Shown here: one piece after another, positions 61,089 through 64,000 of the stretch | Numbering within the stretch: position 1 is the first letter of the stretch | Layout: each line of letters starts with the position of its first letter | NCBI GenBank assembly: GCA_024138025.1 | Contig: JAMXBD010001206.1 | Coordinates: 186,001 to 250,000 of the forward strand | Reading direction: 5' to 3' | Length of the DNA: 64,000 nucleotides | DNA from: Combretum micranthum | Taxonomy: Eukaryota; Streptophyta; Magnoliopsida; Myrtales; Combretaceae | Position numbers and translations under genes: made by a program | The notes under the pieces: model-generated | Databases searched by the model: none | Seen by the model: only the letters and a program-made list of their open reading frames with translations | Told to the model about the DNA's origin: nothing

Positions 61089-64000
61089 AAGCAAAAAAAA
61101 AAAAAAAAGGACTAGGAGGAAGCTACATCAAAATTAATTAACATCTATGAAAAACAAAATACACAAATAGAGATACTAAATTAAACCGAAATTGAAAGTA
61201 CGGGACACTAAATTTTCGACAGTAAATATAGCCACTTACGTTAGATAGCTTTTCCATTAAAGAGCCCTTAACGTCCATGACGGAGTGGACTAAATGAGAG
61301 ATCAAAATTGAATTTACATCAGAAGTCTGAGCACTTAGTCACAAAGAGTAAAAGTTGCGACATTAAGTTCCGCAAAATAGAAAGTATTAGCATTTGAAGA
61401 TCCTATTTTCCTCTTCCACTGAGAGTTCTCAAAACCACGATTTTACCTATATAATTCCATGAGTTTACGATTTAAAAAACTCTTTTGAGTTGATTCATGC
61501 GTAGGCTCGTTTTATAGACTTTTATAGATTCAATCGAGTCTATACGTAAACTCGGTAGTTTTAGTTGAGTTTTTTTATTTTATCCATTTGAGCCAAATAA
61601 GCTAAAATATATAAAAAAAATACAACTATATTTTTACGAGCTCATCAACTATTAGAATGATCTATCTTTCTTATCATATTTCAATGTTATTTTCACACAC
61701 TCCCTCTATCTCTTTCCCTCTCTCACTCAACTCCACTATTTGGTATTTAAAGAGTTCATTTAAGTTTAGTTATAGTCGTAAAATTTATAATAAAATTTAT
61801 TTATCTCATTATAAAATTAAGAATTTAAGATAAGTCGAAAGGTTTTATTTTCCTTTAATACATAACTTCTTTCCAGTAAAATAATGAAAAAAAAACTTAA
61901 TTTTAATTATGCCGATTCCTTTTTTTAATGTATGTTATATTATGAATTAAGAGTTACTATAAAAAAGTGAACTGAAATTTTTTTTTTTAATATCCATTAC
62001 ATATTACATGTTTTTTACAACTTATATAAGTTTCAGAGTTATATTAAATATGTTGTAAAAATTTACGTTTTTACATTTTGATTTTACGTTCCAATTCTAC
62101 ATACCCACTGATTATTCTATATAGAATTACAAGTTTGTCAACCTTAGTTGTATAGTTATTTTATTACTATAATTATTGTTATTATTATTTTCAAATTTAG
62201 ATTAAGATCATTATCGGGATGGTGGCATGAGTGAAAAATAAGGAAAATCTAAATGCATGTATAAAAGAAGATTAAAATAGTGAGTCTTAATTATGAAACA
62301 AAAAAAAAAAAAGTGTTGATTTGGGAATTATTTAACCTAGTATGGCAATTCTTCAAATAACGGATTGATCTTATATTTCATTTTTTACCAAGTCTTATAG
62401 TATCATCTTTTTCTTGTTTTTAGGTAATTTTATACGGTGTTCAACCCTATGAGCTCAAGAATCATGTTTTAAAGACCGCAAGTTGAAGTTTGTAAGCATC
62501 TTTCAGTTTATGGATCTTTCGGTTCATAGCTAGTTTAGTAGTACAACAACCAACTACTTAGGTTTTGAATAGTCCAGTTGCATGACCAAGTACGATTTAG
62601 TCAGCTTTTGGCCAATGATTTGTTTTTCTTCTTCATTTAATTACCTGACCATCAAGATGGTTGATTGCCTTGCACGGCCTACCAATATTTATGGGTTGCT
62701 TTTTATCATCCCATGTGAGAGGTTGCCTTTCTTCCTTTTTTTTTTTTTCACTTTTAATGTTTTTATAATATATAAATTAATAAAATTCGACAATTTTATA
62801 TTATTAACTTAATTAGTATGGACCAACAAAAGTGACAACATGTTCTCACTAAAACCAATGGTTTGTGACAAAATATGGTCGTCTGTGACAAGAAAGGAAA
62901 AAAAAAATTGACTAATATCGTGGATTTGTAAAATCAACAAATTACAAATTATATTTTCATAATTTTCTTATATATACTCGTTCTTAACCAAGTAAGTTTA
63001 AGGCTAATTAAACTCTGTTCGAAGGTTCTTAAATTTCATAATGACCAATAATAATAATCGACTTATAAATTAAAAGAATTTGTATTCAATCATAATGAGT
63101 TTCTACAGTTCCGACGATAGGACCGTCTAGTCAACCATTTAACTATTAAAATGAATATAATAATTATATTATTAACTATTTTAGTAATTCGATCACGATT
63201 AGATATAATGTAAGTTATTGGATGGAGACAGAACGATCCCGTTAATTTTAACGTTGAGAATTTCCCCCGTCATAACTTGTGTCTTCTTTATCACTACTAA
63301 TATATTTTCTTTTAGGACCACACACGCTTGCCGGTCATTTGAAAAGTTTGCTCTGTGTATATTTTCTATATCTCGCACTTTGGATCTTCTATAATTATGT
63401 CTTTAGTTGCAGGGCACCATACTCTAACTGCCCACCCCATTTGAAAGTGGAAAAGATGATTCGGACAAATAGCATAAATGAAGATGGATTACGTAAGCAA
63501 GACATCTTCAAGGCATCACAACACCTATCACTCGAATACCAAAGTACTTTCGTAGATTGAGTTAGTGATTACTTATGTTACCTGCTGGAGAATACTCCTT
63601 CTTATACTAAAAGTAATAAAGGACGCCAATGAGTCGCTAAGTTTAATAAATTCACTAAAAGGGTTTGCTTTAATAATTAAAATGGTAAGTTGAGATGTTA
63701 AAGAATTTAAATTCAAATCTTATAAAAATTGGGATAACCAAGATTACCTTATTATAAATCTTGTAGATTAGTATGTTGAGATGTTAATACTTTTAACCCG
63801 ATATAGACAGTGGTTTATTCCCTTCCCCCTCGCCCGGAACACAGAAATATTGATTGTTTTATCTTATTATTTTGAAGATAAATTCCACACGGTTATACAA
63901 TAAATGAACGTGCCAATCTCTATTCCTCTTTTTCCTTTTTTAACTTCCACTATCTGATATAGTATTCCTATGATTTCCATAAGCCTTGAAATATAATGAT
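61089..64000. other. AT-rich spacer to the window edge
   Basis: No gene I can support. A 93-codon frame ending at 63,560 has a protein-like tail (E-D-G-L-R-K-Q-D-I-F-K-A) after a possible acceptor CAG near 63,412, but no partner exon was found. Confidence 0.35.

Noticed and set aside
62582..62812. 76-codon frame with hydrophobic tail
   Set aside because: The tail is a poly-T/AT translation, there is no recognisable domain and no neighbouring exon.

Overview
The window is nuclear DNA from a flowering plant, most likely a eudicot. It is strongly AT-rich, with GT-AG introns, Ty1/copia and Ty3/gypsy retrotransposon remains, hAT-type elements, and two genes of familiar angiosperm families. I cannot name the species. 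The window is gene-poor: I can support three protein-coding genes, and most of the rest is transposon debris or featureless AT-rich spacer.

Layout. At 2,290-6,555 (+) lies an eight-exon receptor-like kinase gene with a universal-stress-protein-like N-terminus (SELMODRAFT_444075-like family). Its splice sites are intact but it carries three single-base frameshifts. At 12,457-13,837 (-) lies an intronless seven-blade WD40 gene of the JINGUBANG type with one single-base frameshift. At 41,032-41,367 (+) lies a small intact gene for a 111-residue basic protein of unknown function. Four single-base lesions in two otherwise well-kept genes raise the question of residual assembly indels versus recent gene death.

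Mobile DNA. Two full-length Ty1/copia elements have both LTRs and an initiator-Met primer site (30,485-35,325 and 41,677-46,329). A third copia relic (about 50,030-53,930) is split inside its integrase by a 1.66 kb TG...CA solo LTR (51,536-53,197). Two large solo LTRs of one Ty3/gypsy-like type have perfect 5-bp target duplications (27,181-29,947 plus orientation; 58,602-61,083 minus orientation), and a third LTR-like stretch lies at about 25,080-26,618. A decayed Ty3/gypsy gag-protease is on the minus strand at about 17,440-18,890. A non-autonomous hAT element with a perfect 8-bp duplication sits at 9,852-10,675, with two more hAT-like candidates of almost the same size at 7,695-8,539 and 48,479-49,311. 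Smaller MITE-like and fold-back elements are scattered between them.

Recurring oddity. Several of the LTR-derived or anonymous repeats contain clusters of short inverted repeats: 22,995-23,225, 25,316-25,448, 28,260-28,580 and 52,714-52,995. Their sequences differ but the layout is alike. The copia LTR at 30,485 carries a perfect inverted repeat made of two G-boxes. I found no CRISPR array, rRNA or convincing tRNA gene, and no evidence for a wholly new enzymatic system. The most unusual material is the inverted-repeat clusters and the layered insertion history.
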